Positions 35,725 to 44,397 are shown, counted from the stretch's first letter. The stretch is DNA of 64,000 bases from Acidobacteriota bacterium (GCA_003170135.1 PMZR01000017.1:1-64000), one strand, 5' to 3'. Numbers and translations are program-made. The notes: generated by a model from the sequence alone, not told the origin.

Positions 35725-37125
35725 ATGCACTTCTACCTCGCCCTCCTCCTCGGCTATTCCGCGTTCCTGGTCCTCGCCGGGTTCTGGCTGGGTCGCCATG
35801 TCCGCGCGTCGAGCGATTTCTTCGTCGCCGGCCGGCAGCTGGGGACCGGCCTCATCTTCGCAACCGTGCTGGCCGCCAACATCGGCGCGGGGTCGGTCGT
35901 CGGCGCCGCCGGCGTGGGCTATCGCGACGGACTCAGCGCGTGGTGGTGGAACGGATCGGCGGGAATCGGATCGCTGCTGCTGGCGTTCTGGATCGGCCCG
36001 CGCATCTGGCGCCGGGCCGCTCGCGACAACTTCTACACCGTCGGCGACCTGCTCGAACAACGCTACGGCCGCACGGTCAGGGCCACGGTCGCGGTGCTGT
36101 TGTGGTTCGGCACGCTGTTCATCCTCGCCGGTCAACTGGTCGCGATCGGCTGGATCCTGGGCGTGGTTGCCGATGTGCCGCAATGGCTGGGATGCGTCAT
36201 CGGCGGGATCGTGGTGGTCCTCTACTTCACCGCCGGCGGGCTGCACGGCTCGGCGCGCGTAAACCTGGTCCAGCTCGTGGTGAAGCTCACCGGTTTCGCG
36301 ATCGCGATCCCGCTGCTCGTCCAACGAGCCGGCGGCCTGGGCGCGATCACGGCGAGCCCGGCGCTGCCGCCGCACGCGGGCCAGTTCTGGGCGGGCAACG
36401 CCTCGATTGCCTTTCTCACGCTCCTCGTTCCGGCGTTCATGGTCTCGCCGGGCCTGCTGCAAAAGGCCTACGGCGCCAGGAATGCGCGCGCCGTGCGGCG
36501 CGGCTTCGCGGCAAACGGGGTGGTGTTGATGCTGTTCGGGTTCGTGCCGGCGCTGGTCGGCATGGTGGCGCGGATGCACCATCCCCACCTGGCCGAATCG
36601 GAGCTCGCGCTGCCGATGGCCATGGTGCGCGACGTGCCGCTCTGGATCGGCTCGCTCGCGCTGGCCGCGATCTTCTCCGCGGAGATCAGCGCGTCGGACG
36701 CCATCCTGTTCATGCTGGCGACCTCGCTCTCGCGCGACCTCTATCACCGGTTCGTCAACCCGGGGGCGTCGGATCGCGAACTGCTGCGCGTCGCGCGGCT
36801 CGCGGCGATTGCCGGGGGCCTGGGCGGCGTGCTGGCCGGGATCGCCCTGGCTGGCGTGATCAAGGCGCTGACGATCTTCTACTCGCTGCTCGGCGTCAGC
36901 CTCTTCGTCCCCGTCATCGTCGCGCTGCATAGCGACAGGCGACGCCCGCGCGAGGCAATGGCGTCGATCCTCGGGGGGACGCTCACCTACTCGGTCGCAT
37001 TCGCGATGACCGCCGGCCGGGGCTGGGGCTTCTTGACGCCGAACCTCCTGGGGCTCGCCGCCTCGGCGGCGGGATTCGGCGTGGTGGCGGTGGTGGCGCG
37101 GACGAGGGCGGGGTTACGCGCCTAA
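35725..37125 (+). CDS. Sodium:solute symporter (SSS family), second type
   Basis: A 466-residue polytopic transporter of the SSS fold: SSDFFVAGRQLGTGLIFATVLAANIGAGSVVGAAGVGYRDG, FYTVGDLLEQRYG, FTAGGLHGSARVNLVQLVVKL and AAIFSAEISASDAILFMLATSLSRDLYHR. It is distinct from the sugar-type symporter upstream and shorter. The ATG at 35725 directly precedes the first helix. It may take up amino acids or peptides released by the P1 peptidase; that link is by position only. Confidence 0.9.
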   Translation: MHFYLALLLGYSAFLVLAGFWLGRHVRASSDFFVAGRQLGTGLIFATVLAANIGAGSVVGAAGVGYRDGLSAWWWNGSAGIGSLLLAFWIGPRIWRRAARDNFYTVGDLLEQRYGRTVRATVAVLLWFGTLFILAGQLVAIGWILGVVADVPQWLGCVIGGIVVVLYFTAGGLHGSARVNLVQLVVKLTGFAIAIPLLVQRAGGLGAITASPALPPHAGQFWAGNASIAFLTLLVPAFMVSPGLLQKAYGARNARAVRRGFAANGVVLMLFGFVPALVGMVARMHHPHLAESELALPMAMVRDVPLWIGSLALAAIFSAEISASDAILFMLATSLSRDLYHRFVNPGASDRELLRVARLAAIAGGLGGVLAGIALAGVIKALTIFYSLLGVSLFVPVIVALHSDRRRPREAMASILGGTLTYSVAFAMTAGRGWGFLTPNLLGLAASAAGFGVVAVVARTRAGLRA

Positions 37126-37129
37126 GTCA

Positions 37130-37185
37130 GTGCTACGTGCTGGGTGCTACGTGCTGGTGCTGGGTGCTAGTGCTAGGTGCTGGGG
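37130..37185. repeat. Left heptamer arm (GTGCTNN) of the four-helix-bundle element
   Basis: Units GTGCTAC, GTGCTGG and GTGCTAG in tandem begin seven bases after the SSS stop codon. They pair, as reverse complements, with the arm at 37643-37706 on the other side of the four-helix-bundle gene. Confidence 0.85.
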
Positions 37186-37237
37186 CCGAGGCGAAACGAG
37201 CGTTGTCCTGTGGTACGACCTGTGCTCCTTCCGGGGC

Positions 37238-37643
37238 ATGGGTGTGAAACAGTTCACGGAACTGCGAGCGTGGCAGCTCGCGAATCGGCTGAAAATCGAG
37301 GTCGATCGCTTTACCGGCGTTCCGCCTGCAGCACAGGACCGCAGATTCTGCGACGACATCAGAGCGTCGAGCGCTTCGGTTTGTGCCAACATCTCCGAAG
37401 GCTTCGGTCGGTACACGCACGGGGAGTTCGCCCACTTCGTGGTGATCGCGCGCGGGTCGCTCACTGAAACAGGAGAACCACCTGCTCGATGCCCAGGATC
37501 GCCGCTATCTGACCCCGGAGTCGTTCACGCAAATGTGGGATCTGTCGGTCGACGCGATACGCTCCGTCAGCGGCCTCTCGACGTATCTGAGAACATACCC
37601 CACGCCCGGCGATCGCTCGGCTCTTCGGCGCAGCCGCACTTAG
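37238..37643 (+). pseudogene. Four-helix-bundle protein (S23/IVP, Avd-like), frameshifted
   Basis: Starting at ATG 37238, the frame reads FTELRAWQLANRLKIEV, then DDIRASSASVCANISEGFGR and ARGSLTET, the signature of the S23/intervening-sequence-protein family (about 120-130 residues). The frame is then lost, but the next frame continues perfectly as ENHLLDAQDRRYL and ends STYLRTYPTPGDRSALRRSRT at 37643. One extra G at about 37472-37473 explains the break. These proteins are encoded in 23S rRNA intervening sequences, and relatives (Avd) bind nucleic acid in diversity-generating retroelements. Here the gene lies exactly between inverted heptamer arms and its stop lies in the right arm. It is a pseudogene, or a sequencing error in an otherwise intact gene. 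Confidence 0.85.
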
Positions 37644-37706
37644 CACCTGGCACCAAGCACTTAGCACCAAGCACCAAGCACCAGCACCAAGCACCAGCAC
37701 CAAGCA
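37643..37706. repeat. Right heptamer arm (GCAC type) of the four-helix-bundle element
   Basis: Units AGCACCA/AGCACTT/AGCACCT in tandem, the reverse complement of the left arm at 37130-37185. The last copy supplies the stop codon (37707-37709) of the minus-strand VWA-like gene. Confidence 0.85.
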
Positions 37707-38933
37707 CTACCCCACCCCCGCCGTCGCCTTCCCCACGGCCACCACCGGCGGCGGCAGCGGATCGGACCGGCGCATCCAGCGCGTGGCCGCCACCACGTGC
37801 AGCCCCCGGCCCGCAACCGTCACCGCGAGCGCGTGCGCGCGCTGCTCGCGATCGGCGGCACGGCCCTCGACCTCGAGGACGTAGCCGCCCAGCAGGGCGG
37901 TGGCGACCGGCGCCAGATCGCGGCCGTCGCCAGTCAACTGCGTCACGGTCCCGCCCGTTGCCCGCGCGATGGCGTGCAGGTCCGTGCTGTCGGGCGTGTC
38001 GAGGCGTGCCTGCCTGGAAAAGACGACGTGTACGACCGCGCGCGCGGCGGCGGCGAGATCCACGATCGTGGCCAGCTGCGGCGACGGCGCGTCGCCCTTC
38101 TCGGCCACACGAGAGATCTTCTGTTGCCGGCCAGCGGAGAAGAACAGCACGTTCTTCGGGCCCTCGAGCTTCACGAGATCCTGCAGCACGCGGCCAAGCG
38201 CATCGAAGGAAGACGAAGGGCCGGCGCTCGCCGAGGCGGCGCGCCCGACCAGGTGCGAGACGCGTTCGAGAAGATCGACATGGCGGACGGCAAACGTGAC
38301 AGGGCCCGCTCCGGGGAGCGCGATGAGCGCCGCGCGATCGACGGGGCCGATGACGTCGAGCAGGTGCTCGACCTCCGGCGCCACGCCTCGCTCGTCCCCG
38401 CGAGGGAAACTGGTTTCGTCGACGGCGACGACGATCGTGCGCGCCTCGTCGGCCCGCGCGATGACGCCCTTGCCCACGGCGATCGATGCGCCGGCCACCG
38501 GCGCCTGGGGACCGCGGAAGACGTAGTGGAGCGCCACGACCCGGCGCGGCGCGTCGTCGATCGACACGCGGAAATCGTCGCGCGTCAGGGTCACGGCCTG
38601 GTGCTGGGCTTCGAGGACGACGGCATCGACGAAGGTCGTCAGATCGACGGCGGCCGCATCCCGGCGCTCCGACTCGCCGCTCGCCTTCTCCTTGGGCGGC
38701 GGGAACTTGCCGGCAATCCGATCGCGCTCGTCCTTGGTCGATGATTCGTGGGATCCGGGTCTGGTGGTGGGACCGCCGCCCAGGTGCAGGCCGGACTCGG
38801 GCCGAGTGGCCGGGGGCGTCCGTCCGGGGTTGTTCTGGGTCTGGCTGCTCGTCCGCGCGAAGAACCCGGCGCCACCGGCGCCCATGAGCGAACCGACAAC
38901 GAGGGCAACCACGAGGAATGAACGACGTGGCAT
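37707..38933 (-). CDS. VWFA-related secreted protein
   Basis: A 408-residue exported protein. An N-terminal signal or anchor (1-27) precedes a Pro/Gly-rich linker. A VWA-like domain follows (about 90-400): VDLTTFVDAVVLEAQHQAV, TIVVAVDETSFPRGDER, VDRAALIALPGAGPVTF, NVLFFSAGRQQKI, AVVHVVFSRQARL. It is shorter than, but of the same broad type as, the protein at 21659-23743. Function is unknown. It converges on the four-helix-bundle gene. Confidence 0.75.
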   Translation of the reverse strand: MPRRSFLVVALVVGSLMGAGGAGFFARTSSQTQNNPGRTPPATRPESGLHLGGGPTTRPGSHESSTKDERDRIAGKFPPPKEKASGESERRDAAAVDLTTFVDAVVLEAQHQAVTLTRDDFRVSIDDAPRRVVALHYVFRGPQAPVAGASIAVGKGVIARADEARTIVVAVDETSFPRGDERGVAPEVEHLLDVIGPVDRAALIALPGAGPVTFAVRHVDLLERVSHLVGRAASASAGPSSSFDALGRVLQDLVKLEGPKNVLFFSAGRQQKISRVAEKGDAPSPQLATIVDLAAAARAVVHVVFSRQARLDTPDSTDLHAIARATGGTVTQLTGDGRDLAPVATALLGGYVLEVEGRAADREQRAHALAVTVAGRGLHVVAATRWMRRSDPLPPPVVAVGKATAGVG

Positions 38934-39068
38934 GATCGCTCCCGGCTGGCTTCGCGAGGCCGCAGGCCGCGGCGCGACAGGCGCTGGCAGGTCAAAAGCA
39001 GTTTGGAACCGCTGAGGCCGGTTGTCAAGCGGGGCGGCCGGGGCGCCCCGGCATTCACCCGAAATGTG

Positions 39069-39260
39069 TCACGCGGCGTCGTCTGGCTCGTGTGCATCCG
39101 ATTTGCCCACGGCGTTGGTGACGAAGAACCGGTTCGGCCTCGGCATGACGATGGAAGGCGCAGTGGATGGCGCGTCCCGCTCCCAGGCCTCGATGATGCG
39201 GCGGTAGTAATCGATGGTTGACTCCGGCCCAAGCCCACCGACGATGCCGACGATCGCCAT
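39069..39260 (-). pseudogene. Aspartate/glutamate racemase, N-terminal remnant
   Basis: A 63-residue reading frame begins MAIVGIVGGLGPESTIDYYRRIIEAW, the clear start of the Asp/Glu racemase family (about 230 residues), and runs on to PSIVMPRPN. It then becomes unrelated sequence and stops, losing both catalytic cysteines. It is a truncated gene next to the FitAB pair, probably the scar of an insertion or deletion. The rest of the region 38934-39473 shows no other gene. Confidence 0.75.
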
Positions 39261-39473
39261 CGATACGCTCTCCTCCCGGCTGGTGTCGCGGCCTGGCGGC
39301 TCACGCTCACCGGCGGTGCTTCATGATCGCGCCGGGCGCGCTCGCGTGCAAGCGTGGTTGGATGCCACCTTCGGGCACCCTTGCCCTGTCCCGCAGGTCG
39401 CGGTCACGATCGCCGGGACTGTGGCGGAGCAGGTTCCGGCCGGGTACACGCGCTTGTTCGCCGGCGCCCTGAA

Positions 39474-39493
39474 TGCTAGCATGTGTGCTAGCA
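39474..39493. promoter_or_regulatory. Twin palindromic operator before the fitAB-type pair
   Basis: Two copies of the perfect 8-bp palindrome TGCTAGCA at 39474-39481 and 39486-39493, centres 12 bp apart, lie 12 bases before the antitoxin ATG. The spacing suits two ribbon-helix-helix dimers, so autoregulation by the antitoxin is likely. Confidence 0.65.
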
Positions 39494-39505
39494 GTGAGGT
39501 CGTCG

Positions 39506-39733
39506 ATGGCTACCCTTACGATTCGGAATGTACCACCACGAACGGTGAAGTCGCTCAAGGCCCTCGCCCGCCGAAACGGCCATTCGATGGAGCAGGAAGT
39601 CCGCGATCTCCTGGAAACGTCAGTCAACGAGCGGGCGGCCGTGCTCGAACAGATTGAGGCCGGCTGGGCGACCCAGACGCGGCGGCCCCGTGCCGAAGAG
39701 GTCGACGGCTGGATCACGACAGAACGCGCATGA
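39506..39733 (+). CDS. FitA/VapB-type ribbon-helix-helix antitoxin
   Basis: A 75-residue antitoxin. The N-terminal MATLTIRNVPPRTVKSLKALARRNGHSMEQEVRDLLE is a typical FitA-like ribbon-helix-helix; the C-terminal half, with ERAAVLEQIEAGWATQTRRPRAEEVDGWI, should wrap the PIN toxin. The start at 39506 fits the family (MATLTIRN); an upstream in-frame ATG would add 11 unrelated residues and overlap the operator. The stop overlaps the toxin start by four bases (ATGA at 39730). Confidence 0.9.
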   Translation: MATLTIRNVPPRTVKSLKALARRNGHSMEQEVRDLLETSVNERAAVLEQIEAGWATQTRRPRAEEVDGWITTERA

Positions 39734-40140
39734 ACGTCGTCGTCGACACGAACGTCGTCGCGTACTTCTTGCTGGGAACACAAGCGTTCGTCGAGGAGGC
39801 CCGCGGTTTCTGGCAACGCGTGAAGAAACCGATGGCCCCGGCGCTGTGGGAGGCCGAGCTGGCCAACGTGGTGTGGATGGCGGTGCGAGCCAAGGTGCTC
39901 GCGCCGGATGAGGCACCGAAACGGCTGACGCTTGCCGCCGCGTTGGGAATCGAATCCGTGTCGAACAAGTCGCTCTGGCATGGTGCCCTCAGCCGCGCCG
40001 TCAGCTCCGGCGTGGCCGTTTACGACACCCTGTTCGTCGAACTCGCTTCCCGGGAACACCTGCTGCTTGCGACCTTCGACGCGAGGATCCTCAAGGCGTT
40101 CCCAGACCTCGCTCGTCGCCCCAGAGCCCTGGCCGGCTGA
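39730..40140 (+). CDS. PIN-domain toxin (VapC/FitB type)
   Basis: A 136-residue PIN-fold ribonuclease. Its acidic site is complete: D6 (VVVDTNVV), E41/E43 (WEAELANV), D99 (AVYDTLFVELA) and D117 (ATFDARIL). The family cleaves tRNA or rRNA until bound by its antitoxin. It is translationally coupled to the antitoxin and transcribed away from the racemase fragment. The 490 bases after it hold no gene, only the two hairpins listed below. Confidence 0.92.
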   Translation: MNVVVDTNVVAYFLLGTQAFVEEARGFWQRVKKPMAPALWEAELANVVWMAVRAKVLAPDEAPKRLTLAAALGIESVSNKSLWHGALSRAVSSGVAVYDTLFVELASREHLLLATFDARILKAFPDLARRPRALAG

Positions 40141-40431
40141 CGTTCGCGTCACCCTCGGCCGTACCGCGTGAGGTTCGCGGATGTCCGGTGCAGCGCGTCG
40201 ATACTCACGCGCCGCGATGCAAGCGCCTCCGCAAATGCCATTCGCTGATTGCGGCACACGCCGCCCACATCAAGAAAGCCTCGATGAATGACTCGTTAGC
40301 AGCCTGCGGCGCCCCTTCCCAGGTATCCACCGCGCTTTGCAGGTAACCGCGGGACGGTCCGGCCCGGACGCGGTCCGGAAACGTCGGACACGGCGCATGT
40401 TAGCACCGGCATCCAGAATCGCGCATTCCCG

Positions 40432-40458
40432 GGTTACCTGCGAACCTCGCAGGTAACC
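40432..40458. other. Perfect 12-bp hairpin (GGTTACCTGCGA)
   Basis: GGTTACCTGCGA (40432-40443), a three-base loop ACC, and its exact complement TCGCAGGTAACC (40447-40458). A third partial copy GCAGGTAACC occurs at 40339-40348. No T-run follows on either strand. It could be a protein-binding site, an end of a small mobile sequence or a weak terminator. Nothing else was found in 40141-40606. Confidence 0.5.
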
Positions 40459-40606
40459 ACGCGCGGGCGATGTCGATGGGACGAACACGCGCGACCGGAG
40501 CGGGACGACCGGGACGTGACGGAATGTGAACGGGCAGGCAGCAGGGCGGAGCAACCGGAATCGGGGTCGCGAGGGGCGAAGCCTTCTCCGCCCCTCCGGT
40601 CTGGTC

Positions 40607-40627
40607 GGGCCGGGACCAGCCCGGCCC
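40607..40627 (-). terminator. GC-rich hairpin after the NuoG/GltD-fusion operon
   Basis: GGGCCGGG (40607-40614), loop ACCAG and CCCGGCCC (40620-40627), a perfect 8-bp stem 7 bases beyond the minus-strand stop at 40634. An overlapping alternative stem CTGGTC/GACCAG uses the same bases. No T-tract follows. Confidence 0.6.
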
Positions 40628-40633
40628 CAGGCA

Positions 40634-43600
40634 CTACTTCGCGAACAGGCCGTCGAACCACTTCTGGAACCGCACCTCCAGGTGATCGAGCGCCAGCGTC
40701 GATGCGGGCATCGTCGCGGGCGTCGTCAGCGTGGCCGGCGCGGATGGCAGCATGGGGAAGCGGCTGCGATCCCAGATCGCGTCGCCGTTGCCGCCCTCGA
40801 GCACCACGTCGCGGTAGATCGGCGCGACGCGCCGGATCTCCTCCAGCACCTCGTCGGTGCTCGCGTACTTCATCTTGAACCGGTAGCCCATGCCCGCGGC
40901 CAGCTGGCACAGGATCTCCCACGTCTCGAGGCCGGCGCGGGGCGGCACGGCGCGGCGCACGCGCTGCACGCGCCGCTCGGAGTTGGTGAACGTGCCGTTG
41001 GTCTCGACCGACGCGCAAAGCGGCAGCACCACGTTGGCGGCCTTCGCCGTCTCGGTCAGGAACAAATCGCCGACGACGAGGAAGTCGGTCGCCAGCAGCC
41101 CCTCGCGCAGGTCCGCGGGAAGCGTGTCGCAACCGAGCGGGTCCTCGCCGAGCACGATCGCCACCTTGATCTTCTTCTCGCGCAGCAGCTGCGCGACCGG
41201 CGCGCCGGCGGGCTCGATGTCGCGAAGCGCGACGCACCATTCCTTTTCCAGGTTGTCGATCGCCTCCTCGCTGTCGGTCGCCAGATAGCCGGGATACCAC
41301 GCCGGGTCCGCGCCCATGTCGAGCAACCCCTGCGCGTTCGACTTCTCGTGCATCGGCAGCAGCGAGCAGCCCAGGACGGTCGCCGCCCGCGCCAGCAGCG
41401 CGGTGTCGTTGGCCACCCGCGGCCCGCGATAGTCGCGGTTGCAGATGAGCACCTTGAGGATGCTCTTCGCCAGCAGCCGCGCCGCGTCGCGGACCTGGGC
41501 CATCTCGACGCCCGTGCGCTCCTCGATGGCCGCCTCCGGCATGTCCGCCACGAGCGCCGCCGCCATCGTCTGCGCGGCCTCCGGCTGGCCCGCCAGCTTC
41601 GCGAATTCGGCGAGCAGCGCCGCCACCACCAGCATCTGGGTGTCGGGCCGGCACTGCAGGAAGATCTCGGCGAACTGCGCGGTCCGGTTCGGCTCGGGCC
41701 CGATGTAGACGAGCTTGCCGCCCGCGCGGATCGCCCGCTTGCCGAGCAGGTCCACGACGAAATGCTCGTCGGCCAGCTCCGAGTTGACGACGAGCAGCGT
41801 CTGCGCGTCGATGACGTCGGCGTAGGTCGCGGTCGCCAGCACCTCGGGCCGGAAGTGCCCGGGGTTGACGATCTGCGAGAACGACGTCACGTTGTGCGTC
41901 TTCAGCGCGACGCGCGCCAGCTTCTGCGCGAGATAGATCTCCTCGTTGGTCAGGCGCGGCGAGACGAAGACCGCGATCTCGCGGCCGGCGTACCGACGGC
42001 TCATCTCCTTGAGCCGCATCGCGGCGTAGGCGATCGTGTCGCCGAGCGGCGCGTCCTGCATCTCGCGCCCCGGCCGGATCCGGCCCGCGGCCAGCCGGTC
42101 GGCGGCGTGCACGTAGTTGAAGCCGAACCGGCCCCGCCGGCAGTGGTTCCCGAAGGTGACCCCGTCGTGCTCGCGGCGCGTGACCTTCACCAGCGTGTCG
42201 CCGAAGGTGTCGTAGTTGAGGCGGCAGCCGACGCCGCAGTAATGGCAGACCGACGACACCGGCGTCGTCTTCCACGGGCCCGGCTTGGCGAGCGGGATCT
42301 TCTGCGAGATGGCGCCGGTCGGGCACGTGCCGATGCAGAGGCCGCAGGACACGCAGTCCGTGTCGGCGAGCGACATGCCGAGCGGCGGGCGCACCACCGC
42401 GTTGAAGCCGCGGTAGGCGAACCCGAAGGCCGAGACGCCGACCACCTCGCTGCACACCCGCAGGCAGCGCGCGCAGAGCACGCACTTGTTCGGGTCGAGC
42501 TCGATGAGCGGGTGCGAATTGTCGATCGGGTGCTGCCGCGCCTCGCCCAGGTAGCGCTTCAGATCGACGCCGTACTCGGTGGCGTAGCGGCGCAGGTCGC
42601 AGTCGAAGAGCGCCGTGCAGCCGCACTCGAGGCAGCGCTGGACTTCCTTCTTCACGTCTTCCGCGGAGTAGCCCTGCTCCACCTCGACGAAGCTCTTCAC
42701 GCGCTCTTCGGCGGGCAGCATCGGCATCATGCGCCGCGGCGAGACCTGCTGCGATCGCAGGTCCTTCACCGTCACCTTCGCGAACGTGTCCTTCCGGCTG
42801 AAGAACTCCTGCGGCTCGGCCGAGACGACGCCGGTCGTGACGTACTTGTCGATGGCGTAGGCCGCCTTGCGCCCGGCCGCGATCGCCTCGATGGCGGTCG
42901 CCGCGCCCGTCACCACGTCGCCGCCCGAGAAGACGCCCTCGACGCTCGTCTCGAACGTCCGGTCGTTCACCTGGATCGTCTGCCAGCGCGTCAGGTTCAG
43001 CACCTCGCCGAGCGGCAGCATGCCGGGCACGCGGCCGTCGATGAGGTCGGTCACCGTCGTCGCCTGCCCGATGGCCGCGATGACGAAGTCGCACTCGACG
43101 ACGAACTCGGAGCCGCGGACCGGTTTGGGGCTGCGGCGGCCCGACGCGTCCGGATCGCCCAGTTCCATGCGCAGGCACTCGATGCCGCACACGCGGCCGT
43201 TCGCGGTCAGCACGCGCTGCGGCGCGACGAGGAACTCCATCTGCACGCCTTCGTCGATCGCGTCGTGGATCTCGGTGGCGTTGGCGGGCATCTCGGTGCG
43301 CGTGCGCCGGTAGAGCAGCTGCACCTGGCCCACGCCGAGGCGCAGCGCCGTCCGGGCGCAGTCGATCGCGGTGTTGCCGCCGCCGACCACGACCACGCGG
43401 CCGTGGATGTCGATCTTCTTGCGCAGCCCGAAGTTCTTCAGGAACTCGATCCCCGAGAGCACGCCGGTCGATTCCTCGTTCTGCACGCGCATCAGCGAAC
43501 TGCGCCACGCGCCGATGCCGAGGAAGATCGCGTCGTAGCCGCTTTCCTTCAGCCCCGCGATCGTGAAGTCCTTGCCGAGCGTCGTGTTGGTCTTGAGCGT

Positions 43601-44380
43601 CACGCCGAGGCTGAGGATCTGGTTGATCTCGAGATCGAGCACGTCCTTCGGCAGCCGGTATTCCGGGATGCCGTAGCGCAGCATGCCGCCGGCCTCCGGC
43701 TGCGACTCGAAGATGTCGGCGTGGTAGCCGCCTAGCGCCAGGTAGTAGGCGGCCGAGAGCCCCGCGGGACCGGCCCCGACAATCGCGACGCGCCGGCCGT
43801 TTTGCGGCGCGGTCGCCGGCCTGAAGCTGTCGGCGGCGCCGAGATCGAGATCGGTCAGGTAGCGCTTGATGTAGTCGATGCCGACCGCCTCGTCGAGCAG
43901 GTTGCGCCGGCAGCCCTTCACCTCGCACGGCCGCGTGCACACGCGCCCGCACACCGACGGCAGCGGGTTGCGCTCCTTGATGAGCGCGACGGCGTCCCGG
44001 TACTTGCCGATGGCCGCCAGCGCCACGTACCCCTGGATGTCGACACTGGCCGGGCACGCAATCTGGCACGGCCCGATGCAGTCCGCGTAGTGGTCCGAGA
44101 GCAGCAGCTCGAGCGCCGCCTTGCGCGACAGCCGCACCTCGGTGCTCGCGGTCTCCACGACCATGCCGTTTGTGACCTTCGTCGAGCACGCGGGCAGCAG
44201 CGTCCGGGCGCCCTTCACCTTGACGACGCACAGGAAGCACGACGCGAACGGTTCGAGCTGCCCGTCGTGACACAGCGTCGGGATGTTGCCGATGCCGTGG
44301 TGGCGGGCGACCTGGAGAACGGTCTGGCTGCTGTCGGTGATGACCCGCTTGCCATCTATTTCGAGCTTTACGAGCGCCAT
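40634..44380 (-). CDS. NuoG-type/GltD-type fusion flavoprotein (bifurcation-type NADH module)
   Basis: A 1248-residue fusion. Residues 1-90: NuoG-like [2Fe-2S] domain (C37, C48, C51, C65). About 95-520: NfnB/GltD-like flavoprotein with its own cysteine-rich entry (C101, C105, C109, C144, C148, C152, C157), FAD motif GAGPAG (202-207) and NAD(P) motif GGGNTA (333-338). About 630-690: two [4Fe-4S] ferredoxin motifs (C633/636/639/643 and C676/679/682/686). About 705-1190: molybdopterin-oxidoreductase-like domain starting C712-x2-C715-x3-C719...C747. At the usual metal-ligand position this domain reads NVTSFSQIVNPGHF, without Cys or Sec, so like NuoG it probably holds no molybdenum. With NuoF and NuoE it suggests an electron-bifurcating or transhydrogenase-like complex linking NADH, NADPH and ferredoxin. 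Substrate pairs are inferred. Confidence 0.85.
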   Translation of the reverse strand: MALVKLEIDGKRVITDSSQTVLQVARHHGIGNIPTLCHDGQLEPFASCFLCVVKVKGARTLLPACSTKVTNGMVVETASTEVRLSRKAALELLLSDHYADCIGPCQIACPASVDIQGYVALAAIGKYRDAVALIKERNPLPSVCGRVCTRPCEVKGCRRNLLDEAVGIDYIKRYLTDLDLGAADSFRPATAPQNGRRVAIVGAGPAGLSAAYYLALGGYHADIFESQPEAGGMLRYGIPEYRLPKDVLDLEINQILSLGVTLKTNTTLGKDFTIAGLKESGYDAIFLGIGAWRSSLMRVQNEESTGVLSGIEFLKNFGLRKKIDIHGRVVVVGGGNTAIDCARTALRLGVGQVQLLYRRTRTEMPANATEIHDAIDEGVQMEFLVAPQRVLTANGRVCGIECLRMELGDPDASGRRSPKPVRGSEFVVECDFVIAAIGQATTVTDLIDGRVPGMLPLGEVLNLTRWQTIQVNDRTFETSVEGVFSGGDVVTGAATAIEAIAAGRKAAYAIDKYVTTGVVSAEPQEFFSRKDTFAKVTVKDLRSQQVSPRRMMPMLPAEERVKSFVEVEQGYSAEDVKKEVQRCLECGCTALFDCDLRRYATEYGVDLKRYLGEARQHPIDNSHPLIELDPNKCVLCARCLRVCSEVVGVSAFGFAYRGFNAVVRPPLGMSLADTDCVSCGLCIGTCPTGAISQKIPLAKPGPWKTTPVSSVCHYCGVGCRLNYDTFGDTLVKVTRREHDGVTFGNHCRRGRFGFNYVHAADRLAAGRIRPGREMQDAPLGDTIAYAAMRLKEMSRRYAGREIAVFVSPRLTNEEIYLAQKLARVALKTHNVTSFSQIVNPGHFRPEVLATATYADVIDAQTLLVVNSELADEHFVVDLLGKRAIRAGGKLVYIGPEPNRTAQFAEIFLQCRPDTQMLVVAALLAEFAKLAGQPEAAQTMAAALVADMPEAAIEERTGVEMAQVRDAARLLAKSILKVLICNRDYRGPRVANDTALLARAATVLGCSLLPMHEKSNAQGLLDMGADPAWYPGYLATDSEEAIDNLEKEWCVALRDIEPAGAPVAQLLREKKIKVAIVLGEDPLGCDTLPADLREGLLATDFLVVGDLFLTETAKAANVVLPLCASVETNGTFTNSERRVQRVRRAVPPRAGLETWEILCQLAAGMGYRFKMKYASTDEVLEEIRRVAPIYRDVVLEGGNGDAIWDRSRFPMLPSAPATLTTPATMPASTLALDHLEVRFQKWFDGLFAK

Positions 44381-44397
44381 GTGGAGCCTCTGAGTAG

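Noticed and set aside
37238-37643. Diversity-generating retroelement
   Set aside because: No reverse transcriptase and no template/variable repeat pair were seen; only the Avd-like fold of the small protein is suggestive.
40634-44380. Catalytic formate dehydrogenase alpha subunit
   Set aside because: The Cys/Sec that binds molybdenum in formate dehydrogenases is not found where expected; the domain reads like the inactive NuoG fold.
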